Shown here in pieces: positions 18,023 to 26,980 of a stretch of 64,000 nt of DNA. The position numbers and the translations under genes are program-made. Within the stretch, counting starts at the first letter, position 1; every line of letters begins with the position of its first letter. This DNA comes from Suttonella indologenes. Its GTDB lineage: Bacteria; Pseudomonadota; Gammaproteobacteria; Cardiobacteriales; Cardiobacteriaceae. The notes below the pieces were generated by a model, which saw only the letters and a program-made list of their open reading frames with translations, was not told the DNA's origin and searched no databases. The DNA lies in contig NZ_UHIA01000004.1 of assembly GCF_900460215.1 (NCBI RefSeq), positions 380,001 to 444,000 of the forward strand. The letters run 5' to 3'.

Positions 18023-18211
18023 TCAAAATAATTTTTTAAAGCGCTGATTGATCTCTTCAATCGTGTTTTGATTGCGCCCGATGATAATCGAGGGTTCATT
18101 GATGTAAAACAGCAGCATCGGCTCATCGCTTAAGCGGTTCTCCACCAAATACGTTTCCAAAGAGATATTGATGCTAGGGTCGGTGGTGTCTTTATTATCA
18201 ACAAAATACAT
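18023..18211 (-). pseudogene. lplA: Lipoate-protein ligase A, N-terminal fragment
   Basis: The 62 codons encode MYFVDNKDTTDPSINISLE and EPMLLFYINEPSIIIGRNQNT, the very well conserved start of LplA, which attaches scavenged lipoate to enzyme subunits. Intact proteins are about 330 aa and continue with the RRxSGGGAVYHD active-site region. Here the frame ends after EEINQRFKKLF and none of the rest is found in the following 90 bases. It is therefore a deletion remnant. The AT-rich composition and Correia-like debris 210 bases away show a decayed spot. Confidence 0.8.
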
Positions 18212-18421
18212 AATCGTTTCTCTATAAATTAAAATTCGCTTCTGATGATGGTTTATTATTTAAATTTAAAAACAATACATCAATTTTTTATTTTGATTTT
18301 TTAAATTGCGAAAAAATCCGGTCTATATTTTTAGCTTGTTTAATGCGTATTTAAAGGCTGCAAAATATCTTGAATGCCTTGCATATTGCTGGCTGAAACA
18401 GTCGATGCTGTCGGCATGTTC

Positions 18422-18493
18422 TATCGTCGGAGAAGTGAAAAAAGTAGTGCAAGAGAGCCAACACCGTAATGCTTTTTCAATTCTTCGACTATA
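18422..18493 (+). mobile_element. Correia-like miniature element, internally deleted copy 3
   Basis: It has both termini (TATCGTCGGAGAAGTG and CAATTCTTCGACTATA) but only 72 bp, having lost the central 36 or so bases between GTGCAAG and GAGCCAAC. It lies in the 325-base gap between the lplA remnant and the SMR genes. Nothing else was recognised in that gap (18212-18536), which is AT-rich. Confidence 0.8.
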
Positions 18494-18536
18494 TACTATA
18501 AGTCGGCTGCATTAGAGCAAAAATCGCTGTTATTAT

Positions 18537-18863
18537 TTATGCTTTGGGCGCAGACAGTTTCATCACGATGACGCCGCTGACAATCATCGCAGCGCCGATC
18601 CAACGTCCGAATGAGGCGGCATCGTTAAAAAAGACGATGCCGATTAAAAATGCGCCCACTGCGCCGATGCCAGTCCAAACAGCATAGGCGGTACCCATGG
18701 GAATTTTTTTCTGTGCAAGAAAGAGCAGGTAGCCGCTGGCGGCCATAAAGCCTGCGGCTATCAATAAGCCTAGTAGCAAATAGCCGTCGTTTTGCGCCAG
18801 TTTCAAGCCTAAAGGCCAACCGATTTCCAATAGTCCGGCGGCAAGCAGAAATGCCCAATGCAT
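18537..18863 (-). CDS. SMR-family exporter subunit, Gdx/SugE type, 108 aa
   Basis: It is a four-helix small multidrug resistance protein. Helix 1 carries the essential glutamate (LLEIGWPLGLK, Glu13), and helix 3 has MGTAYAVWTGIGAVGAFLIGIVFF, the signature of the guanidinium-exporter (Gdx, formerly SugE) subgroup rather than EmrE. It would act at the inner membrane as a proton-coupled antiporter. It follows its paralogue with a stop/start junction at 18863/18864, so the two are co-translated and probably form a heterodimer of opposite topologies. No guanidine riboswitch was identified upstream by eye. Confidence 0.88.
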   Translation of the reverse strand: MHWAFLLAAGLLEIGWPLGLKLAQNDGYLLLGLLIAAGFMAASGYLLFLAQKKIPMGTAYAVWTGIGAVGAFLIGIVFFNDAASFGRWIGAAMIVSGVIVMKLSAPKA

Positions 18864-19181
18864 TTAGCCCGCCAATTTCATCATAATGACACCGCCGATA
18901 ATCAGGCAGGCGCCGAGCCAGCGTCCCCAATGGCTGTTGTCTTTGAAAAAAACGATGCCGATTAAAAATGCGCCCACTGCGCCTATGCCTGTCCAAACGG
19001 CATAGGCGGTGCCCATGGGAATGCTTTTTTGCGCCAAATAAAGCAGAAAACCGCTGATGCCAAGAAAAGCGGCGGCGATAACGGTGCCGAGTAGGCGTTT
19101 GCCATCTTGTTGAGCGAGTTTTAAACCCAGAGGCCAGCCGATTTCGGCGATGCCGGCGCTAATTAAATAAATCCAAGCCAT
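18864..19181 (-). CDS. SMR-family exporter subunit, Gdx/SugE type, 105 aa
   Basis: This is the paralogue of the next gene, with the same helix-1 site (IAEIGWPLGLK, Glu13) and the same helix-3 signature (MGTAYAVWTGIGAVGAFLIG). The two differ mainly in loop charges, as expected of obligate heterodimers in which each partner has a fixed, opposite orientation. The repeated DNA (for example AATGCGCCCACTGCGCC in both) shows a tandem duplication. The most likely substrate class is guanidinium compounds or small quaternary cations; this is by family only. Confidence 0.88.
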   Translation of the reverse strand: MAWIYLISAGIAEIGWPLGLKLAQQDGKRLLGTVIAAAFLGISGFLLYLAQKSIPMGTAYAVWTGIGAVGAFLIGIVFFKDNSHWGRWLGACLIIGGVIMMKLAG

Positions 19182-19205
19182 TGGGAAGAAAAATGAAATG
19201 GCGAT

Positions 19206-20033
19206 TTAAATTTTCGGCTTGGCGTTGATGCGTTGCCAGAAAGAGGGCTGTTTGTGTATGTCGCCGTTGAGGTAGTGTCGGATTTCTTTGTCTTGCAGTT
19301 TGTCGGCAAAGTTCAGGCGCAGCACGGCTTCGGCATCTTGGGCGAGGGCGGTTTCGCCCATTTCGCGGTAGGCGCGGCTCATGGCAGCAAGGGCGTAGGG
19401 TGCGCTTTGGCTTTGTTCGTATTCTTCCAATACTTGTTTGTAGCGATTAATGGCGGCGATATAGGTGCCGCGGCGCAGGTAGTAATTGGCGACTTCCAGC
19501 GTGTGTTCGCCCAAGAGGTTATGGATGAAGACCATGCGCGCTCGCGCGTCTTCGGCGTATTCGCTTTGCGGGTATTTGTCGGCGACTTCGGCAAAGGTGT
19601 TGAAGGCGGTTTTCAGCGCTTCAGGGTCGGTTTGCGAGAGGTTGGTCGGCATCAGGCGGTCGAAGAAGGAGACGTTGCGTTCGTATTCCACGACGCCGCG
19701 CAGGAAGAGGGCATAGTCCGCATAAGGGTGTTGCGGATAGGTGTGCAAAAATTCGTTGAGTTTTTCGATGGCTTTATCTGGCTCCGAGTTTTTGTAATGC
19801 ACGTAGGCGATGTCGAGAATGCTTTGCTGCGCTAAAGAGCCGTAGGGGAAGCGCGCCAGCAGTTTGTCGTAGTAATCCACGGCGGCGGTGTAGGAACCGC
19901 CTTCGCGTTCCGCTTTGGCGGCTTCGTAGAGCTGGTTGGCGCTCCAGCCGATGGTGCGGTCTTGTTTGAGTGAACTGCAGCCAAAGAGAATAGCTGAAGC
20001 GGTGCTGAGCAGAAGAAAATGGCGCACTCGCAT
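19206..20033 (-). CDS. bamD: Outer-membrane assembly lipoprotein BamD
   Basis: The 275-aa protein has a lipoprotein signal (MRVRHFLLLSTASAILFGCSS, lipobox cysteine about residue 19) and five TPR-like repeats, including LYEAAKAEREGGSYTAAVDYYDKLL, YPQHPYADYALFLRGVVEYE and GTYIAAINRYKQVLEEY. BamD is an essential part of the BAM machine that inserts beta-barrel proteins, which here would include the TonB-dependent receptor of this window. It is divergent from rluD with 46 bases between them, an arrangement shared with Pseudomonas and other proteobacteria. It was called ComL in Neisseria. Confidence 0.95.
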   Translation of the reverse strand: MRVRHFLLLSTASAILFGCSSLKQDRTIGWSANQLYEAAKAEREGGSYTAAVDYYDKLLARFPYGSLAQQSILDIAYVHYKNSEPDKAIEKLNEFLHTYPQHPYADYALFLRGVVEYERNVSFFDRLMPTNLSQTDPEALKTAFNTFAEVADKYPQSEYAEDARARMVFIHNLLGEHTLEVANYYLRRGTYIAAINRYKQVLEEYEQSQSAPYALAAMSRAYREMGETALAQDAEAVLRLNFADKLQDKEIRHYLNGDIHKQPSFWQRINAKPKI

Positions 20034-20079
20034 GTAGAAACTCCGTTACAATGAAAAGCCCTATTATAAACGTTAAATT

Positions 20080-21051
20080 ATGGATAAACACAGCCCCAGC
20101 GTATTACGCGAGATTTCTTATACGGTCGGCGCCGATGAAAACGGTTTGCGCGCCGACCAAATCCTTGCCGCCGCCTTTCCCGAATATTCCCGCGCGCGTT
20201 GGCAGGCGGCTTTGAAGGCGCACAGTATTTTGGTCAATCAACGCCCTGCCAAACCCAAGCAGGCTTTATTTGCGGGCGATGTGATTAGCGGCGGCATCGA
20301 GGAAGAGCAGCAGACGCAGGATTTACCGCAGGATTTGCCGCTTGAAGTCGTATTTGCCGATGAGGATATTATTGTCATCAATAAGGCGGCGGGCATGGTC
20401 GTGCATCCGGCAGTGGGCAATGCCGACGGCACTTTGCTCAATGCCGTGCTGCATCATTTTCCCGCTACCGCTCAATTGCCGCGCGCCGGCATTGTGCATC
20501 GCTTGGATAAGGATACCAGCGGTTTGATGGTGGTGGCGCATTCTCTGCGCGCCCACACGCATTTGGTGCGGCAGCTGCAAGAACGCGAAATGGGACGGGA
20601 ATATCTCGCCTTGGTGCATCGCTATGTTACCGCCGGTGCGACGATTGATCAGCCGATCGGACGCCATGCGAGCGACCGCCTGAAAATGACGGTACGCAGC
20701 GACGGACGTGAGGCGATTACGCATTACCGCATTGAAGAACGCTTGGGCGATTTCACGCTGCTGCGCGTGAAATTAGAAACAGGGCGCACGCATCAAATCC
20801 GCGTGCATTTATCGGAAAATCGTTTTCCTTTAGTGGGCGATACGCTTTACGGCGGGCGGCTGATTCCGAGCAAGCAAACGGCGGAAGCGGCGCGCGAAGC
20901 GGTGATGCGTTTTCCGCGTCAAGCCCTGCATGCGCAAAAATTGGCTTTGCTGCACCCTGCGACGGAAGAATGGCTGGAATTTGAATGCGAACTTCCGTCC
21001 GATATGCAGGGTTTATTAGCGGTATTGCGAGCGCAGCAGGGCGCGGAATAA
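20080..21051 (+). CDS. rluD: 23S rRNA pseudouridine synthase
   Basis: The 323-aa protein has an S4 RNA-binding domain (about 20-80: GLRADQILAAAFPEYSRARWQ) and a RluA-family catalytic domain with GIVHRLDKDTSGLMVVA, which holds the catalytic Asp, followed by ETGRTHQIRVHLS and VGDTLYGGR. It modifies helix 69 of 23S rRNA in the family members at this locus. Assignment to RluD over RluC rests on synteny with bamD and on the S4-domain form. It converges on xthA with 11 bases between the stops and no clear terminator. Confidence 0.9.
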   Translation: MDKHSPSVLREISYTVGADENGLRADQILAAAFPEYSRARWQAALKAHSILVNQRPAKPKQALFAGDVISGGIEEEQQTQDLPQDLPLEVVFADEDIIVINKAAGMVVHPAVGNADGTLLNAVLHHFPATAQLPRAGIVHRLDKDTSGLMVVAHSLRAHTHLVRQLQEREMGREYLALVHRYVTAGATIDQPIGRHASDRLKMTVRSDGREAITHYRIEERLGDFTLLRVKLETGRTHQIRVHLSENRFPLVGDTLYGGRLIPSKQTAEAAREAVMRFPRQALHAQKLALLHPATEEWLEFECELPSDMQGLLAVLRAQQGAE

Positions 21052-21062
21052 GTCCGTTTCAT

Positions 21063-21830
21063 TTATTGGATTTCCACCCAAGCAGGGGCGTGGTCGGAGG
21101 GGCGTTCTTGTTCGCGCGGCGCCATGTCGATATCGGCGTCGATGAGTTGCAGCGCGGGGCTGATTAAGGTTAGGTCGATGCGTAGTCCCAGATTGCGCCG
21201 CAGTCCGCCCATGCGGTAATCCCACCAGCTGAATTGCTGTCTTTCAGGGTGTCGGGCGCGGAAGGCATCTGTCAGTCCCAAATCGAAGAGGGCTTGCAAG
21301 GCTTGGCGCTCGGGCGCGGAGCAGAGGATTTTGTCCTGCCATGCCTTGGGGTCGTGCACGTCAATATCGGCAGGAGCGATGTTGAAATCACCGATGACGA
21401 CGAGTTTCGGATACTCTTGCAGCAATCGGGCGACATAGGCTTGCAGTTTTTCCAGCCAGCCGAGTTTGTAGTGATATTTTTCATCGCCGACGGCTTTGCC
21501 GTTCGGCACATAGAGATTCAGCACCCGCAGATCACCGTAGCTGGCGGCAATGGCGCGCGCTTGTGGGTCGTCTTCGTTATTCGGTATGCCGCGCACGACG
21601 TTTTCCGGCGCGCTTTTGCTGATGAGGGCAACGCCGTTATAGGTTTTTTGTCCCTGTGTAACGAGATGCCAGCCGGCTTGAATGAAGGCTTCGCGTTTGA
21701 CCGCTTCGTCCGTTTGTTTGAGTTCCTGCAAGCCCAGCACGGCAGGGTGATGGCTTTCGAGATAGTCCAGTACTTGGGATTGCCGCACGTTGAGGGAATT
21801 GACGTTCCAGCTCACGATTTTCATAGGCAT
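21063..21830 (-). CDS. xthA: Exodeoxyribonuclease III (AP endonuclease)
   Basis: The protein has 255 aa. Motifs of the EEP fold are SWNVNSLNVR, LGLQELKQTD (metal-binding Glu), YNGVALISK, VIGDFNIAPADIDVHDP (catalytic Asp/Asn), and a C-terminal SWWDYRMGG...LRIDLTLIS...PSDHAPAW. It cleaves abasic sites and degrades 3' ends in base excision repair. It could equally be named exoA, since the sequence LGLQELKQTD is also seen in that branch. Divergent from rsmE. Confidence 0.92.
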   Translation of the reverse strand: MPMKIVSWNVNSLNVRQSQVLDYLESHHPAVLGLQELKQTDEAVKREAFIQAGWHLVTQGQKTYNGVALISKSAPENVVRGIPNNEDDPQARAIAASYGDLRVLNLYVPNGKAVGDEKYHYKLGWLEKLQAYVARLLQEYPKLVVIGDFNIAPADIDVHDPKAWQDKILCSAPERQALQALFDLGLTDAFRARHPERQQFSWWDYRMGGLRRNLGLRIDLTLISPALQLIDADIDMAPREQERPSDHAPAWVEIQ

Positions 21831-21914
21831 AAGATAATTCCTCGTAAATACGTTAAAATGACGGATTGCATTTAATCATGATGATTCATTAATGACAATT
21901 TCTAGGACGGTCTT

Positions 21915-22643
21915 ATGCGTTTAGTGCGCCTGTTTCATTCGCAGCCGCCGCAGCTCGGGCTGAATTGGCTTGAGGAAGCGGCGGCGCATAAGGTCGGCAA
22001 GGTACTGCGGATGCGCGTCGGCGATGCGGTGGAGCTGGTCTGCGGCGACGGACGCAATTATCGGGGCGCTATCGCGCAATGCGATAAAAAAGCCGTGGCG
22101 GCGGAGATTGTCGCGATTGCGGATAATCCCTGCACGCCGACTTTGCCCCTGCATTTGTATATGGCTTTGATTAAGGGCGAACAGCAGGATTGGGTCTTGC
22201 AAAAGGCGGTGGAGTTGGGCGCGACGGCGATTGTGCCGCTGATGACGGCGCGCAGCGAGCGCGAATTATCCGCCGAACGCTGGCTGAAAAAACAGCAGCA
22301 TTGGCAGGGGATTTTGACGGCGGCGGCTTTGCAATGTGGGCGGGCGGAATGGCCTGTCTTAAGCGCACCGCAGCCGCTTGACGAGACGCTGAACGCGCCT
22401 TGCGCGCTCAATATTATGCTTAGCCCGCATGATGAGGCGGCATTACAATTGCCCTCGCAGATAGACTCGGTGGCGCTGATGATTGGTCCCGAAGGCGGTT
22501 TTACTGCCGAGGAAGTGGCATTGGCGTGCAGCAAGGGTTGGCAGACGCAGCTGCTCGGCAATAGAATTTTGCGTGCAGATACGGCGGCGGTGGCGGCAAT
22601 GACGGCGGTTCAGTTAAATTATGGAGAATTCAAAACATGGTAG
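21915..22643 (+). CDS. rsmE: 16S rRNA m3U1498 methyltransferase
   Basis: The protein has 242 aa. It combines an N-terminal PUA-like RNA-binding part (about 20-75) with a SPOUT methyltransferase. The trefoil-knot motifs are LMIGPEGGFTAEEVALA and LGNRILRADTAAVAAMTAV near the C-terminus. It methylates U1498 of 16S rRNA. Its last seven bases overlap the start of pilS, which makes it the first gene of a tightly packed plus-strand run that extends at least to the ABC ATPase at 33010. Confidence 0.92.
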   Translation: MRLVRLFHSQPPQLGLNWLEEAAAHKVGKVLRMRVGDAVELVCGDGRNYRGAIAQCDKKAVAAEIVAIADNPCTPTLPLHLYMALIKGEQQDWVLQKAVELGATAIVPLMTARSERELSAERWLKKQQHWQGILTAAALQCGRAEWPVLSAPQPLDETLNAPCALNIMLSPHDEAALQLPSQIDSVALMIGPEGGFTAEEVALACSKGWQTQLLGNRILRADTAAVAAMTAVQLNYGEFKTW

Positions 22644-24379
22644 AGCGTTTGGTGCGGGAACGTAATGTGGTGATTACGCCGAATAATCCCGTCTTGACGG
22701 GGTCTTTGGTGGAATGCGAGAGTCTGCGTTATCGTCGCCGCATCATGCATGTTGCCAATATGATGCGCTTGGTCTTTGCGCTCTTGTGCGTGATTTTTGC
22801 GCCTTTACTGCTTTCAGGCAAGATGCAGTTTATTTGGTGCAGCGAATTTGTAGAGCAGAACACGATTTTGCTTTTTGGCTGCGCCTATATCGTCTTATTA
22901 TCCTTAATCACTTTATACAGTTTGCGCGGCAAGGGCGACGAAGGTTTATTTTTGGTTAATGCCTTAGTCGATATCTTTTTCGCCGTCTTGTTTTTGGTAT
23001 CTTTGGATTTCAAGGAAAACTGGCAGTGGCTGGTGCCTTTTATGTTGGTTAGCCTTGCTTTGTCATTATTGACATTAAATATTTTTCAATGCGCCAGCTA
23101 TGCCTTTTTTGTGTTTTGGGAACTGGTTTTGGTGTATTTGCTCTGGTCTATGGATCGTTTGAATTTTTTCGGCGCCAATGTGAAAACCATCGGGCAGAGC
23201 GCCTTCGATTTGTGGAGCAGACATGACGGCGAATTGATCGGCATGTTGGTGGTGTGTGCAGCACTGAGTTTGATTTTGTTCCTAGTCGGCTATTTGGCGA
23301 ATAATGCGCGCGAAAACGGCATCATGGCAAAGCTCAACCGCACTTTTTACGAGCAAAGCCGCAGTTTGAACGAATCGATTATTGCCGAAATGCCCAGCGG
23401 CTTGATTGTGCTGAACGTGCGTAATGAAATCGTGGCGATGAACCGCATCATGCGCGAGCGTTTTCGGATTAGAAGAGAGGAATCAATGCCCTTGACGCTC
23501 AAGCAGTTAAGCCCGCTATTGGCGCGGCAGTTGGCGCGCTGGCTGGACTTAAAGCACAATGATTTGCAGCCGCTGAATTTGTTTGGCGAAACCTATACCG
23601 CCACCTTTACTCCTTTGCCGATTGCCGGCTATTCGCCTTTGATTATGATTTCTTTGGAAAATACGGAGGCGATCTATCAGCGCGTGCGCGAAACCAGACT
23701 GGCATCGCTGGGACGCTTAACCGCCGGTATTGCCCATGAAATCCGCAATCCCCTAGGCTCGATTCAAAGCGCGAACGAATTGCTTGCCGAAGCACGCCCC
23801 GATGACGAGAAATTGCAGGGTTTATGTCATAAGATTCAATCCAACAGCCGCCGCATCAATGCGATTATCAGCGATATTTTGGATATGTTTACTGACCGTC
23901 CCAGTTCTCCTCAGCTCTTAGCCTTAAACGATTTTCTGCGCAACAGTATCAGTAATTCGCGCAATGACAAGGATTTGGAGCTGACGCCGATTAGCCTCAA
24001 CGCGGAAGAAACCAAAGAATGCAGCGTATTTTTCGATCCCAGTCATTTGGGGCAGATATTGCATAATTTGATGCTCAATGCGATGAAGCACGGCGGACGC
24101 AAAGATATAGAAATTATCATGCAAACCCATCTCGGCGAAGGCGGACGCAGTATTTATTTGGACGTGATTGATAATGGTCGCGGCGTGCCGGAAAATTTGC
24201 GCGAACGGATTTTTGAACCTTTTTACTCTTCCAGTCACGAAGGAACGGGGCTGGGTTTGTATTTGGTACGGGAAATGTGTCTTGCCAATCAAGCGCATAT
24301 TATTTATGTGCATAGAGCGCAGGGAGCGAGTTTCCGTATCATCATGGAACGTTATTTGACAGAAAATGACAATATCTAA
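22637..24379 (+). CDS. pilS: Type IV pilus sensor histidine kinase PilS
   Basis: The 580-aa protein has about six N-terminal membrane helices (residues 38-225), then a PAS-like region (ESIIAEMPSGLIVLNVRNEIVAMN), a dimerization domain with the phospho-acceptor histidine (GIAHEIRNPLGSIQS, near residue 370) and an ATPase domain (N box LMLNAMKHG, G1 DNGRGVPENL, F EPFYSS, G2 GTGLGLYLV). In Pseudomonas PilS senses pilin in the membrane and controls PilR. Neighbours bamD/rluD and the partner gene 10 bases downstream support the assignment. Confidence 0.92.
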   Translation: MVERLVRERNVVITPNNPVLTGSLVECESLRYRRRIMHVANMMRLVFALLCVIFAPLLLSGKMQFIWCSEFVEQNTILLFGCAYIVLLSLITLYSLRGKGDEGLFLVNALVDIFFAVLFLVSLDFKENWQWLVPFMLVSLALSLLTLNIFQCASYAFFVFWELVLVYLLWSMDRLNFFGANVKTIGQSAFDLWSRHDGELIGMLVVCAALSLILFLVGYLANNARENGIMAKLNRTFYEQSRSLNESIIAEMPSGLIVLNVRNEIVAMNRIMRERFRIRREESMPLTLKQLSPLLARQLARWLDLKHNDLQPLNLFGETYTATFTPLPIAGYSPLIMISLENTEAIYQRVRETRLASLGRLTAGIAHEIRNPLGSIQSANELLAEARPDDEKLQGLCHKIQSNSRRINAIISDILDMFTDRPSSPQLLALNDFLRNSISNSRNDKDLELTPISLNAEETKECSVFFDPSHLGQILHNLMLNAMKHGGRKDIEIIMQTHLGEGGRSIYLDVIDNGRGVPENLRERIFEPFYSSSHEGTGLGLYLVREMCLANQAHIIYVHRAQGASFRIIMERYLTENDNI

Positions 24380-24389
24380 GGAATGACAG

Positions 24390-25994
24390 ATGAGCTCTAA
24401 AGCCTTAATTATTGATGATGAACGCGATATTTGCGAATTGGTGGAAATGGCGCTGACGGCGCAGGAAATTGTCTGCGACAGCGTGTACAGCGTGAAAAGT
24501 GCGATTAAACAGCTCAAAGAGAAAGCTTATGATGTGATTTTCTGCGATGTGCGCCTGCCTGATGGCGACGGCTTGGAATTATTGCTGCACATCAACAAAC
24601 ATTACCCCGACACGCCGGTCTGCATTATGACGGCGCACGGCAATATGGACATGGCGATTAAGGCCTTGAAAATGGGGGCCTTTGATTTTATCAACAAGCC
24701 TTTTGAACTCAAACAATTGCGCTCGGTCTGCGCGGCGGCGCTGAAGGCGGGCAAAAAATACAAGCCGCAGGAAGCAGCAAAACCTTCGGCAGCTGCGAAA
24801 ACTCATGCCGCCAAAACAGCGGCGAAGGCAGCGGAGCCGGATGCTTCCAATGGCGGCGGACGGCGGCAGACGCATTTGATCGGCGAATCGCCGCAAATGG
24901 TGGAGGTGCGCGAAATGATTGCGCGCGTGGCGCGTTCTCAGGCGACGATTTTTATTCACGGCGAATCGGGAACCGGTAAGGAAGTAGCGGCGCGCGCTAT
25001 TCACGAACAAAGCAGCCGCAGCGAAGGTCCCTTTATTGCGGTTAACTGCGGCGCGATTCCCGAAAACCTAGTCGAAAGCGAATTTTTCGGCTACAAAAAA
25101 GGCGCATTTACCGGCGCGAATCAAGACACGGACGGTTTATTCGTCGCCGCCAGCGGGGGTACTTTGTTTTTAGACGAAGTGGCGGATTTACCCCTGCCGA
25201 TGCAGGTCAAATTGCTGCGTGCCATTCAGGAACGGGCGGTGCGTCCTATCGGCAGCGACCGCGAAGAAAGCATCGATACGCGCATTATTTCCGCCACCAA
25301 CCATAATTTGGCGGAGAAAGTGAAGAAAGGCGAATTCCGCGAAGACTTATATTACCGCCTCAATGTCATCGGCATCGATTTGCCGCCGTTGCGTGAAAGA
25401 GAAGGCGATATCGCTTTATTGGCGCATTTTCTATTGGCGCGATTGGCACGCAATGCCGGCTATCCTGAAGCGCAATTCTCGCCCGCCGCCTTTGAAAAAC
25501 TCTGCGCCTATCATTTTCCCGGCAATGTGCGCGAATTAGAAAACGTCCTAGAGCGGGCTTTGACCTTTATGAATGACAATACGATTGAAGCCGAGGATAT
25601 TCGTCTGTCCACCGCCCTGCATCAGCAGGACAGCGCAGAAAGCGATAATGAAGCGAAATTTCATTTCAGCTTTGATGATTTTGCCCAGTCCATTGACAAT
25701 AGCAAACCTGAAAAAGCCGCCGCTGCACCGTCTAAGCCTGAAGCACCAAGTAAAGGTAATTCCGCTTTTTGGGAGCCGGCATCCGAGCAGGCGGCGGAAA
25801 CATTCGGCGAAGACAATCATTTGCAGGATATGTTTATACCCAATGATTTGGAGCAATACATGGAAGACCTCGAGCGCCAGCTGCTCGTCAAAGCCTTGGA
25901 AGAGGCGGGTAACAATAAAACGCGGGCGGCGGAAAACCTCGGCATCAGCTTCCGCGCCATGCGTTACAAATTGAAAAAATTAGGCATCGAATAA
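24390..25994 (+). CDS. pilR: Sigma-54-dependent response regulator PilR
   Basis: The 534-aa protein contains a receiver domain (IIDDERDI, phospho-site FCDVRLPDGDG near residue 53, MTAHG, NKPF). An Ala-rich linker (about 125-155) leads to an AAA+ domain with Walker A GESGTGKEVAAR, the sigma-54-contacting GAFTGA loop and FLDEVADLP. A second low-complexity linker (about 430-485) precedes a Fis-type helix-turn-helix (NKTRAAENLGISFRAMRYKLKKLG). It activates sigma-54 promoters, classically pilA. The second linker is longer than in Pseudomonas PilR (about 445 aa) and accounts for the extra length. Confidence 0.92.
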   Translation: MSSKALIIDDERDICELVEMALTAQEIVCDSVYSVKSAIKQLKEKAYDVIFCDVRLPDGDGLELLLHINKHYPDTPVCIMTAHGNMDMAIKALKMGAFDFINKPFELKQLRSVCAAALKAGKKYKPQEAAKPSAAAKTHAAKTAAKAAEPDASNGGGRRQTHLIGESPQMVEVREMIARVARSQATIFIHGESGTGKEVAARAIHEQSSRSEGPFIAVNCGAIPENLVESEFFGYKKGAFTGANQDTDGLFVAASGGTLFLDEVADLPLPMQVKLLRAIQERAVRPIGSDREESIDTRIISATNHNLAEKVKKGEFREDLYYRLNVIGIDLPPLREREGDIALLAHFLLARLARNAGYPEAQFSPAAFEKLCAYHFPGNVRELENVLERALTFMNDNTIEAEDIRLSTALHQQDSAESDNEAKFHFSFDDFAQSIDNSKPEKAAAAPSKPEAPSKGNSAFWEPASEQAAETFGEDNHLQDMFIPNDLEQYMEDLERQLLVKALEEAGNNKTRAAENLGISFRAMRYKLKKLGIE

Positions 25995-26980
25995 TGAAAA
26001 CCCTGCACGCGGTCGATTTGCAAAGCCGCCATACTCTTGCCGCCCCTGCTTTTGCCAAGACTCTGATTGAGTTGGAAAGCCCTGAAGAAGCGGCGATTTA
26101 TCAGACGGGCGACCATATTTTAGGCGGCGGCAGCAATACGATTATTGTCGGCGAGATTAGCCAGCGCCTTGTGCAGCCGCGTTTTGCAGGGATAGAGATA
26201 GTCGAGGAAAGCGCAGACAGCGTACTGCTGCGCGTTTTGGCAGGCACAAACTGGCATGATGCGGTGCAATGGGCGGTCGGGCAAGGTTATTACGGCATTG
26301 AGAACCTCGCCTTGATTTACGGCATGGCAGGCGCGGCGCCGGTGCAGAATATCGGCGCTTACGGAGTGGAAATCCGCAACTGCTTGGCGGCGGTGGAAGC
26401 CTATGATGCCTTGCAGCGGCAATTTGTACGGATTGCGGCGGCGGATTGCGCTTTGAGCTACCGCAACAGCCGCTTCAAACAGGATTGGAAAGGGCGTTTT
26501 TTGATTACGGCGGTGCATCTGCGTCTGCACAAACGCGGAGAATTGCAACGGCAATACGTCGGCATTAGCGAGGCGGTGCAGACCTTGCCTGAAATGTTCG
26601 CCCATATCTGCGCCTTACGCCGTAGCAAACTGCCCTCGCCCGAGCAGCAGCCCAATGTCGGCAGTTTTTTCCATAATCCGCTGATTAGTCCTGCGCAGTT
26701 TGCCGCCTTGAGCGCGCGTTTCGGCGCCATACCGCATTATGCGGCGGGCGAGGTGGTGAAAATTCCTGCCGCTTGGCTGATTGAGCAATGCGGCTTTAAA
26801 GGCAGACGAATCGGCAATATCGAAATGAGCGCCCGACATGCCTTGGTCTTGGTCAACCATGGCGGTAGCGGCGCGGAGATTTTGCAGTATGCCGCGACGG
26901 TGCAGGCGGCGGTGCGCGAAGGTTTTGAGATTGAATTAGTGATTGAACCGGATATTTTAGGAGTAAAGAATGACGATTGA
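25994..26980 (+). CDS. murB: UDP-N-acetylenolpyruvoylglucosamine reductase
   Basis: The 328-aa protein is a type I MurB. It has the FAD-binding segment ILGGGSNTIIVGEI, YGIENLALIYGMAGAAPVQNIGAYGVEI with the family's GxxGAAPVQNIGAYG, an SYRNSRFK segment, PNVGSFFHNP with the catalytic serine, and IPAAWLIEQCGFKG. It makes UDP-MurNAc for peptidoglycan. Its ATG overlaps the pilR stop (TAATG), which implies translational coupling to a pilus regulator with no obvious shared function. Confidence 0.95.
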   Translation: MKTLHAVDLQSRHTLAAPAFAKTLIELESPEEAAIYQTGDHILGGGSNTIIVGEISQRLVQPRFAGIEIVEESADSVLLRVLAGTNWHDAVQWAVGQGYYGIENLALIYGMAGAAPVQNIGAYGVEIRNCLAAVEAYDALQRQFVRIAAADCALSYRNSRFKQDWKGRFLITAVHLRLHKRGELQRQYVGISEAVQTLPEMFAHICALRRSKLPSPEQQPNVGSFFHNPLISPAQFAALSARFGAIPHYAAGEVVKIPAAWLIEQCGFKGRRIGNIEMSARHALVLVNHGGSGAEILQYAATVQAAVREGFEIELVIEPDILGVKNDD

